The position numbers and the translations under genes were made by a program. A stretch of DNA of 64,000 bases from SAR202 cluster bacterium (lineage in GTDB: Bacteria > Chloroflexota > Dehalococcoidia > Lucifugimonadales > GCA-2719675): assembly GCA_009392295.1 (NCBI GenBank), contig VFGW01000006.1, positions 1-64,000 of the forward strand. Direction: 5' to 3'. The notes beneath the pieces were generated by a model. That model was not told where the DNA came from. It made no database searches and saw nothing but the letters and a program-made list of their open reading frames with translations. Positions 63,213-64,000 of the stretch are shown here, in pieces (within the stretch, counting starts at the first letter, position 1; each line of letters begins with the position of its first letter).

Positions 63213-64000
63213 TTATTCTAAATAAGTCGCTGAAAAATTTATATTTAACTCAATCTTATCCTCTACATAAACAACATATATTTTTGGAATTTCTATGTCA
63301 AAATCTCCAAAAGAAAATTCCGTATTAGCTTTCCCTGTAATATTTCCACCTTCTAAAATCGCTTCCACATTCCATTCAGAAGGTCTTAAAACTCCATGAA
63401 TTTCTAAATCGCCAAATATTTTAAACTCCTTCATAACACCTTCTTCAAAAGGCCAATTTAGTCCTTCAACATTTGTTATATTCAATTTTAATTCTGGATA
63501 TTTATTTATTTCCAAAGAATTATTTTTTAAATAATTGTCTCTTAAGCTAGAATCACTTTTAAGTGCAGCTAAATTAACTACAATTTCAGAAGGATATTGT
63601 GGATGAATTTTTCCTGATGAATTGAAAATTATTGTACCTTCCAAATCATTAGTCACGCCTATAGCATATTGTGTAATTGGGTCAGACTTTCCTGGAATCT
63701 TAATCTGTTCTTTAATTTTATAATTTGCAGATGTTAAATATTGATTACAACAAAGAATCATATTAATAGATTCGTTTTTTTTGCTACCAACGATTTCTAC
63801 AGTTTGATTCAACCTTAACCAATCAGAATATTTACCATACCCTGATAAATATGAAACACACAGATGAATAAAACCTTGTTCATTAGGGAAAGAATCTTGA
63901 GGAACACTTACAGAGTTTTGCATAGAGTCTATAATTTTATACCATGATTTTGGAGAATCACAAAAATCATTAATTGATTCTGGTTTTTCATTATTTTTAG
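63213..64000 (-). CDS. YceI-family lipocalin-like protein, 5' end outside window
   Basis: The track starts at ATG 63923, but the frame is open to the window edge, so the N-terminus is missing. 262 residues are seen. The C-terminal half is a YceI-type fold: DLEIHGVLRPSEWNVEAILEGG followed by GKANTEFSFGDFDIEIPKIYVVYVEDKIELN, which correspond to the last strands of this lipid- or isoprenoid-binding barrel. The first 90 residues are outside the family and include two Cys (DFCDS, LCC). It may be an exported protein with a distinct N-terminal domain. 95 bases from the MFS start. Confidence 0.72.
   Translation of the reverse strand, partial: KNNEKPESINDFCDSPKSWYKIIDSMQNSVSVPQDSFPNEQGFIHLCVSYLSGYGKYSDWLRLNQTVEIVGSKKNESINMILCCNQYLTSANYKIKEQIKIPGKSDPITQYAIGVTNDLEGTIIFNSSGKIHPQYPSEIVVNLAALKSDSSLRDNYLKNNSLEINKYPELKLNITNVEGLNWPFEEGVMKEFKIFGDLEIHGVLRPSEWNVEAILEGGNITGKANTEFSFGDFDIEIPKIYVVYVEDKIELNINFSATYLE

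Noticed and set aside
1-64000. tRNA, rRNA or CRISPR in the gaps
   Set aside because: No G+C-rich cloverleaf-like block and no regular repeat-spacer pattern was found by eye; a covariance-model scan would settle it.

Overview
The window is A+T-rich bacterial chromosome (roughly 30% G+C by eye, not counted) with tightly packed genes, short intergenic gaps and frequent TTG and GTG starts backed by good Shine-Dalgarno sites. No rRNA, tRNA, CRISPR array, prophage or intact transposase gene was seen. The mix of a streamlined core with many paralogous Gfo/Idh/MocA oxidoreductases, aldo/keto reductases, SDRs, ThuA-like proteins, amidohydrolases and MFS exporters, plus a GVGKD-type guanylate kinase and an AroK-AroB fusion, suggests a marine planktonic Chloroflexota lineage (SAR202/Dehalococcoidia-like). 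This affiliation is inference and needs a marker-gene tree.

Layout. 1-4.8 kb: an edge-truncated beta-propeller glycosidase-like gene, a tandem pair of about 88% identical Gfo/Idh oxidoreductases, and an esterase. 4.8-11 kb: leftward core genes tyrA-like, aroA, gmk, a CCA-type nucleotidyltransferase, an AcoX-type NAD kinase and an HpaI-type aldolase. 11-13 kb: an MFS transporter and a metallo-beta-lactamase-fold hydrolase. 13.2-16 kb: rightward selD-argS, where selD is itself a selenoprotein with an in-frame UGA that the ORF track breaks, then a gamma-carbonic-anhydrase-like protein. 16.5-19.4 kb: an unknown protein, a TPR lipoprotein, a membrane-anchored surface protein and a repeat-rich footprint that resembles mobile-element debris. 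19.4-26.2 kb: leftward core run alaS, ruvX, aroE, aroK-aroB fusion, tgt. With tyrA and aroA this supplies much of the shikimate/tyrosine route.

26-64 kb is an accessory catabolic region. Two cassettes stand out. The leftward one (36.2 to 31.7 kb) is Gfo/Idh, ThuA-like, Gfo/Idh, TIM-barrel isomerase, small lipoprotein. The rightward one (42.87-46.3 kb) is SDR, ThuA-like, Gfo/Idh, COG3618-type lactonase. Around them lie further Gfo/Idh, AKR, SDR, MDR, amidohydrolase, SMP-30-like, MazG-like, cupin, BNR/sialidase-like, ROK kinase, aspartate-dehydrogenase/aminotransferase, MMPL/RND and YceI-like genes. The simplest reading is oxidative catabolism of sugars or sugar-like osmolytes (dehydrogenase, lactonase, isomerase, kinase) with four MFS carriers.

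Points least likely to be picked up automatically: the UGA-encoded selenocysteine in SelD with a SECIS-like hairpin; two genes whose family-consistent starts appear to be AUC or AUU; three dispersed copies of a two-cysteine, SH3-like lipoprotein family; a 40-residue membrane ORF missed by the track; and a short repeat-bearing insertion-like segment at 19.2-19.4 kb.
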